In this document: positions 1-7,704 of the stretch, in pieces
Numbering within the stretch: position 1 is the first letter of the stretch
Layout of the letters: every line of letters starts with the position of its first letter
NCBI GenBank assembly: GCA_019635485.1
Contig: JAHBZL010000029.1
Span: forward strand, 1 to 64,000
Direction of reading: 5' to 3'
DNA: 64,000 nucleotides
DNA from: Piscinibacter sp.
GTDB lineage: Bacteria; Pseudomonadota; Gammaproteobacteria; Burkholderiales; Burkholderiaceae_C
Notes under the pieces: model-generated
The model's database searches: none
Told to the model about the DNA's origin: nothing
What the model saw: only the letters and a program-made list of their open reading frames with translations
Position numbers and translations under genes: made by a program

Positions 1-283
1 GCTACAGATCGTCGCCTTGGTAGGCTTTTACCCCACCAACAAGCTAATCTGCCATCGGCCGCTCCAATAGCGCGAGGTCTTGCGATCCCCCGCTTTCACC
101 CTTAGGTCGTATGCGGTATTAATCCGGCTTTCGCCGGGCTATCCCCCACTACTGGGCACGTTCCGATGTATTACTCACCCGTTCGCCACTCGTCGCCAGG
201 TTGCCCCGCGTTACCGTTCGACTTGCATGTGTAAGGCATGCCGCCAGCGTTCAATCTGAGCCAGGATCAAACTCTTCAGTTCG
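1..283 (-). rRNA. rrs: 16S ribosomal RNA, 5' portion (truncated by window edge)
   Basis: On the minus strand this reads as the first ~280 bases of 16S rRNA. It begins near the universal AGAGTTTGATCCTGGCTCAG primer site (about 257-276 in reverse complement) and runs through the V1 and V2 regions. The text after the primer site, including ATTGAACGCTGGCGGCATGC, is typical of Burkholderiales. The rest of the gene, the spacer tRNAs, 23S and 5S lie beyond position 1. The exact mature 5' end is approximate (about 281-283). It is transcribed leftwards from the promoters at 470-609. Confidence 0.97.
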
Positions 284-407
284 ATCTTGAATGTTTGCTC
301 AAAGAATTGAAGTGAACTTCACTTCAGTGAGCGTTTAAGGTCCAAGAGACCTCGGATCTTGCGATCCTTGGCACTCGCCTTCAAACGCCCACGCTTATCG
401 GCTGTTA

Positions 408-421
408 GTTTTTAAAGAGCT
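408..421 (-). promoter_or_regulatory. boxA-like rRNA antitermination site
   Basis: The minus strand carries GCTCTTTAAAAA here, about 130 bases upstream of 16S. This matches the boxA core (TGCTCTTTA) bound by NusB/NusE in rRNA antitermination complexes. It lies downstream of both promoters, as expected. Confidence 0.6.
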
Positions 422-469
422 TGCCTTGCGGCGCCGCTGATTTCGTTACCGTCTTCAGCGAAGAAAGCG

Positions 470-499
470 ATTCTGACATGTTTTTCTAAACCCTGTCAA
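470..499 (-). promoter_or_regulatory. rrn promoter P2 (sigma70-like)
   Basis: Reading leftwards there is a perfect -35 box TTGACA (494-499), an 18-base spacer and a weaker -10 box CAGAAT (470-475). The bases after the -10 (TCGCTTTCTTCGCTGAA) closely resemble those after the P1 -10 (CGCGGTCTTCGCTGAA). This suggests that P1 and P2 arose by tandem duplication. Confidence 0.55.
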
Positions 500-581
500 G
501 CACTCGGCTTTCTCGTCTTCTTCGCGCTTGCTGGGTTGCCGGCTTTTGATCCGGCGCCGCCTGCATTCAGCGAAGACCGCG

Positions 582-609
582 ACTATAGCATGCAAATACG
601 GCGTGGCAA
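582..609 (-). promoter_or_regulatory. rrn promoter P1 (sigma70-like)
   Basis: Reading leftwards there is a -35 box TTGCCA (604-609), a 16-base spacer and a -10 box TATAGT (582-587), followed by a GC-rich discriminator starting CGCGG. A short spacer and GC-rich discriminator are typical of growth-rate and ppGpp-controlled rRNA promoters. The -35 box lies only a few bases beyond the ptsI stop codon at 615. Prediction from sequence only. Confidence 0.65.
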
Positions 610-614
610 GTGGC

Positions 615-2384
615 TCATGCGCTCGGGACACCAGCCTCGCTCATCGCCAGCTGTTGCGGCTCGTCCGCCTCGAGCGCTGCCTCGGCCCGCGCCACACACT
701 TGCGCACGTCGGCGCGGAGCACCCGCTGCTTGATGGAGGCAATCTGCGCGGGATGCATCGAGAAGCTGCGCAACCCGAAGCCGAGCAGCACTTCAGTGAA
801 GGCCGGGTCCCCCGCCATCTCGCCGCACACGCTGACGTGCTTGCCTGCGCGCCGGGCCTGCTCGATCGTGGTCGAGATCAACGACAGGACCGCGGGATGC
901 CACGAGTCATACAGGTGCGCCACGGACTCGTCGGCGCGATCGATCGCCAAGGTGTACTGGATCAGGTCATTCGTGCCGATCGAAACGAAATCGAAGTACC
1001 GAAGGAACGCCGGCAGCATCAGCGCCGCGGCCGGCACTTCGATCATCGCCCCGACCTCGACGTCCACATAGGGTTTCCCCGCCTCGTCCAACTGCTGCTT
1101 CGCCCGGGCGATCGCCTCCAGCGTGGCGTGAACCTCGTTGAGGTGGGCAATCATCGGGATCAGCAGGCGCACCTTTCCGAATGCGCTCGCCCGCAGGATC
1201 GCGCGCAGCTGCTGCCGGAACATGCCGGGCTCGGACAGGCTCCACCGGATCGCCCGCAGACCCAGGGCGGGATTCAGCGCATGCTCATGACGAAGTTCGT
1301 TCACGCTCATCCGCTCCAGCGGCTTGTCCGCGCCGATGTCGACGGTTCGGATGGTCACCGGAAGGCCCTGCATGGTTTCGACCGCGGCCCGGTAGGCCTC
1401 AAACTGTTCCTCCTCATCGGGCAGTTCCCCGTTCCGGTTCATGAACAGGAATTCGCTGCGGAACAGGCCGACGCCGACAGCCCCCGCTTCGAGCGCACCC
1501 GCAGCGTCACCCGGCAACTCGATGTTGGCCAGCAGTTCGACCTTTTCGCCGTCCAGCGTGACTGCCGGGGTGTGCCGCAGTCGCGAAAGGCGCTCACGCT
1601 CCAGGCCGGCCTGCCGCTGCCGGAAGCGGTACTCCTCCAGCACGATCGGCGACGGGTTGACGATGACGATGCCGTTGTCGCCGTCGATGATCAGCCAGTC
1701 GTCCTGCCGGATGATCCGGCTCGCCTCGCGGGTGCCGACCACGGCCGGGATGTCCATGCTGCGCGCGACGATCGCGGTGTGCGAGGTGCGCCCGCCGACA
1801 TCGGTGATGAAGCCGGTGAAGACACTCCCCTTGAACTGCAGCATGTCTGCCGGGGCGATGTCGTTGGCCACGAGCACGAGCGGGTCTTCGCCGGCAAAAT
1901 CCCGCGCACCGGTCGCAGCGACCGCCGCCAGAGGGGTCTCGGGGTCGCGAGCCAGCGCACGCAGCAGCCGTTCGACGACTTGTTCGAGGTCGGCCTTGCG
2001 TTCACGCAGGTAATCGTCCTCCATCTCGTCGAACTGGCGGGCCAGCACCTCCAGTTGGGCCGACAGGGCCCATTCCGCGTTGTAGTGGCGGTCGTGGATC
2101 CACTGCTTCGTCGCTCCCGTGAGCGATTCGTCGTGCAGCAGCATCAGGTGCACGTCAAGCAGTGCCGACAGTTCGGCCGGCGCCTCGGTCGGGAGGTCGC
2201 GCTTCAGCAGGCTCAGTTCCATCGCCACGGCGTCGCGCGCCACGCGCAGGCGGCCGACCTCCTCCTCGATGCGGCCCACGTCGATGAAGTAGTGCGCCAC
2301 ATCGACGCGGCTGGAGGCCACGAGCACGGCGCGCCCGATGGCAACCCCGCGCGACACCGGCAGCCCGAACACCTGGAAGCTCAT
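615..2384 (-). CDS. ptsI: PTS enzyme I (phosphoenolpyruvate-protein phosphotransferase)
   Basis: Enzyme I takes phosphate from phosphoenolpyruvate and passes it to HPr in the cytoplasm. The 589-residue length fits the family. The active histidine sits in GGRTSHTAIVARS (His202). The C-terminal PEP-binding barrel shows FVSIGTNDLIQYTLAIDRAD and the VCGEMAGDP cysteine motif. It follows ptsH by about 100 bases on the same strand. No sugar-specific EIIB/EIIC permease is present, so this set probably works as a regulatory relay, as proposed for other betaproteobacteria. Its stop codon almost abuts the rrn P1 promoter. Confidence 0.96.
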   Translation of the reverse strand: MSFQVFGLPVSRGVAIGRAVLVASSRVDVAHYFIDVGRIEEEVGRLRVARDAVAMELSLLKRDLPTEAPAELSALLDVHLMLLHDESLTGATKQWIHDRHYNAEWALSAQLEVLARQFDEMEDDYLRERKADLEQVVERLLRALARDPETPLAAVAATGARDFAGEDPLVLVANDIAPADMLQFKGSVFTGFITDVGGRTSHTAIVARSMDIPAVVGTREASRIIRQDDWLIIDGDNGIVIVNPSPIVLEEYRFRQRQAGLERERLSRLRHTPAVTLDGEKVELLANIELPGDAAGALEAGAVGVGLFRSEFLFMNRNGELPDEEEQFEAYRAAVETMQGLPVTIRTVDIGADKPLERMSVNELRHEHALNPALGLRAIRWSLSEPGMFRQQLRAILRASAFGKVRLLIPMIAHLNEVHATLEAIARAKQQLDEAGKPYVDVEVGAMIEVPAAALMLPAFLRYFDFVSIGTNDLIQYTLAIDRADESVAHLYDSWHPAVLSLISTTIEQARRAGKHVSVCGEMAGDPAFTEVLLGFGLRSFSMHPAQIASIKQRVLRADVRKCVARAEAALEADEPQQLAMSEAGVPSA

Positions 2385-2486
2385 GAAAAAATCCTAGCAG
2401 CCGTGCCCCGACGGCGACATCGGTACTTTCTTACAGGACCTGGTACAGGACCGCCGGCGAGCCCGCGCAGCGGCTCGCGCGGGAGC

Positions 2487-2756
2487 CTACTGGCCTTCGC
2501 CGAACTTGTCGTTGATCAGAGCCAGGAGCGCGTCCATCGCGGGCTGCTCGTCCAACCCGGCCGTCTCGACCTCGATCTCGGACCCCAGCCCCGCTGCAAG
2601 CATCATGACGCCCATGATGCTCTTCGCATTGACTCGCCGGCCGTTTCGGCTGAGATAGATGTCGCTTTGGAAGCCGCCCGCCAGCTTGGTCAGCTTCGCC
2701 GAGGCGCGGGCGTGCAGTCCCAGCTTATTGCTGATGGTGACGGTGGTCTTGATCAT
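2487..2756 (-). CDS. ptsH: PTS phosphocarrier protein HPr
   Basis: An 89-residue HPr that carries phosphate from EI to EIIA. The phosphorylation site His15 lies in GLHARA. Ser46 in AKSIMGVM matches the position of the HPr kinase regulatory serine; no kinase is visible in this window. Its start overlaps the end of the EIIA gene by 32 bases, which indicates translational coupling. ptsI follows downstream. Confidence 0.96.
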   Translation of the reverse strand: MIKTTVTISNKLGLHARASAKLTKLAGGFQSDIYLSRNGRRVNAKSIMGVMMLAAGLGSEIEVETAGLDEQPAMDALLALINDKFGEGQ

Positions 2757-3174
2757 TTCCGCCCGGTTTGTAGGTCTGGTTCTGGGGCCGGGACGTGGCC
2801 ACGGCCATCACGCCCTGGGCCGCGCCGGAAAGCGCACGCGCCACCAGCGCGTCGAGCGGTTCGTCGGCGTAGCACAGCGAGCGCCACAGCATCGGCACAT
2901 TCACCCCCGCCACCACCTTCACCTGCACGCCGTCGGCCAGGCGCTGCGCGATGTTGCAGGGCGTGGCACCGAACACGTCCGTGAAGACCAGGGCCTCGGG
3001 CTGCTTGACCTTCTGCAGCAACTCCCGCGCCCGCGCTTCGGCCTCCTCCGACGGCATGTCCGGTGTGACGTCGAGCACTTCGAGGCGGGCCGAACACTCG
3101 GGGAAGATGTGGTTCGCGACCGCCCTGAGCGAGGACGCCAGGGGCGCGTGAGCAATGATGAGCAACCCGGCCAT
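2725..3174 (-). CDS. PTS EIIA component, mannose family
   Basis: A 149-residue protein with the EIIA-Man fold. The N-terminal MAGLLIIAHAPLASSL carries the likely phospho-accepting His9. LVFTDVFGATPCN and VVAGVNVPML match the core of ManX/EIIA domains. It is a free-standing EIIA without EIIB, C or D partners, which fits a regulatory PTS rather than sugar import. The last ~30 residues, rich in Gln/His/Asn, overlap ptsH and are probably not part of the domain. The gene starts 19 bases after the upstream MFS gene and may belong to the same transcript. Confidence 0.9.
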   Translation of the reverse strand: MAGLLIIAHAPLASSLRAVANHIFPECSARLEVLDVTPDMPSEEAEARARELLQKVKQPEALVFTDVFGATPCNIAQRLADGVQVKVVAGVNVPMLWRSLCYADEPLDALVARALSGAAQGVMAVATSRPQNQTYKPGGNDQDHRHHQQ

Positions 3175-3193
3175 GTCGGAAATTATCGGTAGA

Positions 3194-4462
3194 TCAGGAG
3201 GATTGGACGGCGGGCCGTTCCACGATGCGGTCGTCGTGCCGCAAAAACCACAGGTAGCTGGACAACATGCACATCCCGAGTAACGCGATGGCCCCTCGAT
3301 GGGCCGACACGTCGCTCCACCCCCGGGCCCTGAGCAGGTCGATCATGAGACCGATGCCCCATTGCAGCGCGAAGATGCCCGCGAAGATCAGCAGGTTGTA
3401 GGCGGAAAGCGCGCGGCCGGCGATGGTCCTGGGGAACGCCTGGCCGACGGCGGGCTGGGACAGCGAGATGAACGTACAGCTCACGCAGAACGCTGCCCAC
3501 CATGCCGCGCCGGCGCGTTCGCCGAGCGCCACGCAGCCGAACAGCAACGCGATGCTCAGCGGCGCGCCGAGCCGGATCAACGACTGCGCGTCGATTCCCC
3601 GGGAGTGCAGGCGCGGCATGCCCAGGCCCCAGGCGAAGAAGGCCAGCAACATCGACACATTGATGATGAACAGCCCGGCCGCCGCCTCACTGGGCGACTG
3701 GCCGCAGACGCGCACCAGCCACGGCCCGGCCCAGAGCGACTGGATGGCGATCAGCCCGCCGTAGTGGAAGAAGGCCATCGGGGCGAAGCGCTGAAAGGTG
3801 CGGTTCTGCCAGACCTGACCGTAGCCGCCGGGAGCGGCCGCGCCGGCCGGGCGGGCCGCGTCGGCCGGCGCCCAGACGGCGATCGCGAGGCCCGCCGCCA
3901 CGATGGCGACGGCAAGCCCCCAGAACAGCCCGCGCCAGCCCAGCAGCGGCAACAACCACTGCACCGGCAGCGTCGAGGCCACCATGCCCAGCGAGCCGAC
4001 CATCAGCATCCAGGAATTGGCGCGCAGCTGCGCACCCGGGCCGAAGCGATGACGGAAGGTCGTGAGCGGCGCCATCAGGCAGGCACTCACCCCCACACCG
4101 ATCAGCACGCGCGCCAGGGTCAGGCCGACGAAACTGGGCGCGGCCGCGAAGGCCGCGCACCCGGCGACCGCCACCGCGAGGAAAGCCAGCAGCACACGGC
4201 GCGGCCCGAAACGGTCCAGCGCGCTGCCCAGGGGAAGCTGGGTCAACGTGAAGCCGAGAAAATAGGCCCCCGCGAGCATGCCCAGCTCGGCCGCGCCGAG
4301 CCGCAGTTCGGCGCTGAACACCGGGGCCAGCGTCGCCGTCACGCCGCGCAGCAGCGTCGACAGGAAATAGGCCAGCGCAAAGGCCGCGAAGGCCAGTACG
4401 GCGGCGGGCTGGGTCAGAGCCGGCGCCGCATCTGCGTCGGCTTCAGCGCGCTTCCCGATCAC
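3194..4462 (-). CDS. MFS transporter
   Basis: An inner-membrane major facilitator superfamily protein of 422 residues with about 12 hydrophobic segments. The loop 2-3 signature region reads GSALDRFGPRRVLL. I start it at the GTG at 4462, which overlaps the stop of the upstream lipoprotein gene as GTGA. The open frame extends to 4966, but that part merely runs antisense to, or inside, the neighbour. The substrate cannot be told from sequence. Neighbours are a lipoprotein upstream and the PTS genes 19 bases downstream. Confidence 0.85.
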   Translation of the reverse strand: MIGKRAEADADAAPALTQPAAVLAFAAFALAYFLSTLLRGVTATLAPVFSAELRLGAAELGMLAGAYFLGFTLTQLPLGSALDRFGPRRVLLAFLAVAVAGCAAFAAAPSFVGLTLARVLIGVGVSACLMAPLTTFRHRFGPGAQLRANSWMLMVGSLGMVASTLPVQWLLPLLGWRGLFWGLAVAIVAAGLAIAVWAPADAARPAGAAAPGGYGQVWQNRTFQRFAPMAFFHYGGLIAIQSLWAGPWLVRVCGQSPSEAAAGLFIINVSMLLAFFAWGLGMPRLHSRGIDAQSLIRLGAPLSIALLFGCVALGERAGAAWWAAFCVSCTFISLSQPAVGQAFPRTIAGRALSAYNLLIFAGIFALQWGIGLMIDLLRARGWSDVSAHRGAIALLGMCMLSSYLWFLRHDDRIVERPAVQSS

Positions 4463-4983
4463 GCGTCCAGCCTCAGACCACCGATGAAGGTGTCGGCCGC
4501 GGACGGTTCCAGCGCCGTTGCCAGCACTGTTGCCTGATAGATGCGCAGGCCATGCACGAAGAACGCCGCCTGCTCCTGCACCGCCGCGCCGTCCGGGCGC
4601 CGCCCATCCAGCCGGAGACGGACCGCCCGCGGGTTCGGCGTCATGCCCGGCACCTGCAGCGCCTGCTCCTGCACGTTCGTGCCATTGACGTTCGAAATCG
4701 CCGTCTCGCGCAACTCTTCCAGCACGGGCGCGACGGACACCGGGTCGTCGAGATCGGCGTAGGCCAGTGCGAAGGTCGCGCCATCCGCCGAACAGACCAG
4801 CATCTCCATGCGGGTCGCTCGGCCGCCCAGCGGGACGGGGCGGCTGTGGCGATCCGGCTTGCAGGGGAACATGGCCGCAACGCCGACGTCCGGCAGCCGC
4901 AGCTCGCGCCAGTTCAGCGCCGGCGAGCAGGCCGCACCCAGGACGGCCGCGGTCGCGGCGAGGCAAAGTCGGCGGAGTCGCAT
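4459..4983 (-). CDS. Putative lipoprotein of unknown function
   Basis: A 174-residue protein that starts MRLRRLCLAATAAVLGAAC, a clear lipoprotein signal peptide with lipobox LGAAC. It should therefore be lipidated and attached to the inner or outer membrane. The mature part shows a pattern of beta strands and no motif I recognise. An ATG 42 bases upstream is possible, but the signal peptide argues for the start at 4983. It is translationally coupled to the MFS transporter downstream (GTGA overlap). Confidence 0.75.
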   Translation of the reverse strand: MRLRRLCLAATAAVLGAACSPALNWRELRLPDVGVAAMFPCKPDRHSRPVPLGGRATRMEMLVCSADGATFALAYADLDDPVSVAPVLEELRETAISNVNGTNVQEQALQVPGMTPNPRAVRLRLDGRRPDGAAVQEQAAFFVHGLRIYQATVLATALEPSAADTFIGGLRLDA

Positions 4984-5034
4984 CGGTCGATTATCCGGGG
5001 CCGTGCCGTCCCACCCGGGCCGCACAATCGCCGC

Positions 5035-6300
5035 ATGGCTGAATCACCCACCCCCGCAGCGCCTCTGGAGGGCGTTCGTGTCCTCGACCTGTCCCGGGTC
5101 CTGGCCGGCCCCTGGTGCACCCAGACGCTGGCCGACCTCGGGGCCGACGTGATCAAGGTCGAGCGCCCGCTGCGCGACGGGCAGGGCGGAGACGACACCC
5201 GGGGCTGGGGTCCGCCCTTCCTGAAGGACCAGGCCGGCCACGACACGGCCGAAGCGGCCTACTTCCTCGGCACCAACCGGAACAAGCGGTCGATCACGGT
5301 GGACATCGGGCGCCCGGAGGGTCAGGCCCTGATCCGGCGGCTGGTCGAATCCTGCGACGTGTTCGTCGAGAACTTCAAGGTCGGCGACCTGGCGCGCTAC
5401 GGACTGGATTCGGAGCGGCTGATAGCGCTGAACCCACGCCTGGTCTATTGCTCGGTGACCGGCTTCGGCCAGACCGGTCCTTACCGCGACCGTGCCGGCT
5501 ACGACTACGCGGTGCAGGGCATCGGCGGCCTCATGAGCGTGACCGGTCCGTCGCGCGCCGAGATCGCCGACGATGCCCCCGGTGGCGGCCCGCAGAAGGT
5601 GGGTGTGGCGGTGGCCGACCTGTTCACCGGCATGTATGCCACCACGGCCATCCTTGCCGCGCTGCGCCATCGCGACCGCACCGGCGAGGGTCAGGCGATC
5701 GACATGGCACTGCTGGACACGCAGGTCGCCATGCTCGCCAACCTCGGCGCCAACTACCTCACCACTGGCCTCGCACCGCAGCGGGCCGGCAACGCGCACC
5801 AGAACATCGTGCCCTACCAGGTGTTCGAGGCGGCAGACGGGCACGTGATCCTGGCGGTCGGCAACGACGGCCAGTTCGCGCGTTTCTGCCAGGTGGCCGG
5901 GCACCCGGAATGGCCGCAGGATCAGCGCTTTGCCCGCAACGCGGACCGGGTGCGCCACCGTGCGACATTGGTCCCGCTGATCGCCACCGTCATGAAGCGT
6001 CGCTCGCGCGCCGACTGGCTGGCCGCGCTCGAGGCCGCCAAGGTGCCGTGTGGACCGATCAACGACCTGGCCGAGGTGTTCGCCGACCCGCAGGTCCGCG
6101 CGCGCGACATGACCGTCTCGCTGCCCCATCCGCTGGCCGGCGAGGTCCGCCTGGTGGCCAGCCCGATCAAGCTGTCCCGCACGCCGGTGCGCTACCGCAG
6201 CGCGCCGCCGCTGCTGGGCCAGCACACCGGAGACGTGCTGCGCGAGTTCGGACTCTCCGACCAGGAGATCGCGGCGCTGCGCGACGCGCAGGCGATCTGA
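5035..6300 (+). CDS. CaiB/BaiF family CoA transferase (class III)
   Basis: A 421-residue class III CoA transferase. These enzymes move CoA between carboxylic acids, for example formyl-CoA:oxalate, succinyl-CoA:carnitine or glutarate systems. The N-terminus MAESPTPAAPLEGVRVLDLS leads into RVLAGPWCTQTLADLGADVIKVE, a hallmark of the family. The catalytic aspartate is expected in the IDMALLDTQVAML segment. It is divergent from the lipoprotein gene with about 50 bases between them. The exact acyl substrate cannot be inferred. Confidence 0.93.
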   Translation: MAESPTPAAPLEGVRVLDLSRVLAGPWCTQTLADLGADVIKVERPLRDGQGGDDTRGWGPPFLKDQAGHDTAEAAYFLGTNRNKRSITVDIGRPEGQALIRRLVESCDVFVENFKVGDLARYGLDSERLIALNPRLVYCSVTGFGQTGPYRDRAGYDYAVQGIGGLMSVTGPSRAEIADDAPGGGPQKVGVAVADLFTGMYATTAILAALRHRDRTGEGQAIDMALLDTQVAMLANLGANYLTTGLAPQRAGNAHQNIVPYQVFEAADGHVILAVGNDGQFARFCQVAGHPEWPQDQRFARNADRVRHRATLVPLIATVMKRRSRADWLAALEAAKVPCGPINDLAEVFADPQVRARDMTVSLPHPLAGEVRLVASPIKLSRTPVRYRSAPPLLGQHTGDVLREFGLSDQEIAALRDAQAI

Positions 6301-6520
6301 GGTTCGGCGCCAGTCACAAACTGTCACATTTCCGCGCGCGAGACCGTGCCGGGCGCGAGGACGCGGGATGGCGCCGCGCGCCCGCCAGCGCGACACTCAC
6401 CAAAAGCCCGACCTGCGCGCCGCGTTCGTCTCTCGGGACGGCTCGGCTCCACGATGAGTCAGCTGCCCGTTGCGCCACCAGGCGCCCGAGCGCGCAGGGA
6501 CCTACAAGGACAACGACGGC

Positions 6521-7672
6521 ATGGACATGTCAGACGTCAACCGCAACGGCGGAGCGCAGTCGCGTTCCCATCCCACGCCGCCCGCCGACGACGTCGGCCC
6601 CGGAGATCGCTGGCACACCATCGTGGCCGAGATCGGCGCTGCCACTGCCGCGCCGCTGACCTCCGCGCTGGAGCGCATCCATGCGCTGGTCAGCAGTGGC
6701 CGCATCGACCGTGCCAGCCTGCGCGCGCTGCGCGACGAGGTTGAGCGCGCCCGGCAGGCCGGCATGATCGGCCAGCAGATCACGCGCTTCGCTTCGGGAC
6801 GGCTGCGCCAGTCGCACGAGCGGCTGCAACTCGCCGACACGCTGAAGGGCGTGCTCGCGCACCGCCAGCGCGAGACCCAGGCCCGCGGCATCGTGTTGAA
6901 ACCGGCCCTGAAGCCGGCGGAAGTGATCGTCGACGCGTCGCTGCTGTTCAGCCTGCTGAACACGGTGCTGGACTGGGCACTGGACCGGGCGCGCTCCAGC
7001 ATCGAGTTCCGGATCGAGCTGAAGGCCTGGCCGGCACACGCGCTGCTGGCCTGCCGCTTCGGCCTGCGGCCGCCGGACCAGCCTGACGACGCAGAGGCCG
7101 CGGCACCGGGTTCGCTGGACACGCTCAGCTGGCGCCTGCTCGAGCAGACCGCCTGGACCATGGGTCTGCCGCTGGACCGTCAGGAGGACGGCCATGCCGT
7201 CACGTTGACGATCGAGTTCCCGCGCACGGCGAGTGACGAGGTCGAAGGGGTCAGCACGCTCGAGATCGACGAGGGCTTTGCGCCTTCCAGCAACTCCAAG
7301 CCGCTGGCGGGCAGCCATGTGCTGGTCATCTCCGCGCGGCGCGAGTTGCGCGCCCAGGTGCGCGAGGCGCTGCGCAACATGGGCCTGGTGATCGACTTCG
7401 TCAGCAGCGTCGACGAGGCCACGGAGTTCTGCCGCGACAGCCTGCCTCACGCGATCATCGTCGAATCGATCCAGCGCGGCGAGAAGTTCGCCCACCTGCG
7501 CGACGAGATCACCCAGGAAGTGCCGGACTTCGTCTTCATCGAGATCATCGAGGAAGGCAACACGTTCGAGATGTCCGGCTTCAGCGGCTCGAACATCGCG
7601 AAGGTCGGGCGCGACGTGATCGACAGTTCGCTGCCCTCGGCACTGATGTTCGAACTCTCCAAGGGGCTCTGA
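6521..7672 (+). CDS. Degenerate histidine kinase-like/receiver-like protein
   Basis: A 383-residue cytoplasmic protein. Residues ~25-110 form a long helical region like a kinase dimerisation domain. Residues ~130-235 resemble an HATPase domain, but the N-box reads LLNTVLDWALDRA, with Asp where the catalytic Asn usually sits, and clear G boxes are missing. Residues ~265-380 look like a receiver domain. The phospho-acceptor Asp position reads AIIVES (Glu) and the N-terminal acidic pair is absent. Both halves are therefore probably catalytically dead and act by protein contact. The start is the ATG after AAGGA at 6506-6510; an ATG at 6527 is also possible. Confidence 0.6.
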   Translation: MDMSDVNRNGGAQSRSHPTPPADDVGPGDRWHTIVAEIGAATAAPLTSALERIHALVSSGRIDRASLRALRDEVERARQAGMIGQQITRFASGRLRQSHERLQLADTLKGVLAHRQRETQARGIVLKPALKPAEVIVDASLLFSLLNTVLDWALDRARSSIEFRIELKAWPAHALLACRFGLRPPDQPDDAEAAAPGSLDTLSWRLLEQTAWTMGLPLDRQEDGHAVTLTIEFPRTASDEVEGVSTLEIDEGFAPSSNSKPLAGSHVLVISARRELRAQVREALRNMGLVIDFVSSVDEATEFCRDSLPHAIIVESIQRGEKFAHLRDEITQEVPDFVFIEIIEEGNTFEMSGFSGSNIAKVGRDVIDSSLPSALMFELSKGL

Positions 7673-7704
7673 GCCCCGCCGAGCCCGGGACCCGGGGGCG
7701 GCTC
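7663..7704. terminator. Hairpins between two convergent genes
   Basis: The stop codon of the kinase-like gene lies within a perfect 7-base inverted repeat (GGGGCTC-T-GAGCCCC, 7663-7677). A second inverted repeat follows (GAGCC...GGCTC, 7681-7704, with CCCGGG cores). There is no clear T-run. It may serve both convergent genes as a terminator or RNA-stabilising hairpin. Confidence 0.35.

Larger units (their letters stand above)
284..614 (-). promoter_or_regulatory. rrn leader and promoter region (331-base gap without a gene)
   Basis: This gap between the ptsI stop codon and the 16S 5' end contains the rrn control region, all reading on the minus strand. It holds two promoter-like elements (listed separately), a boxA-like antitermination signal near 408-421, and a leader with short inverted repeats around 310-330 (GAAGTGAACTTCACTTC) that may take part in 16S 5' processing. 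I see no credible protein-coding gene in it. Confidence 0.8.

Noticed and set aside
528-2984. An 818-residue open frame on the plus strand
   Set aside because: It is antisense to ptsI and ptsH, which have complete catalytic motifs; the translation is low-complexity Arg/His-rich.
3194-4966. A 590-residue version of the MFS transporter
   Set aside because: The extra N-terminus overlaps the lipoprotein gene in another frame and is Arg/Gly-rich noise; the GTGA overlap start gives a normal 422-residue transporter.
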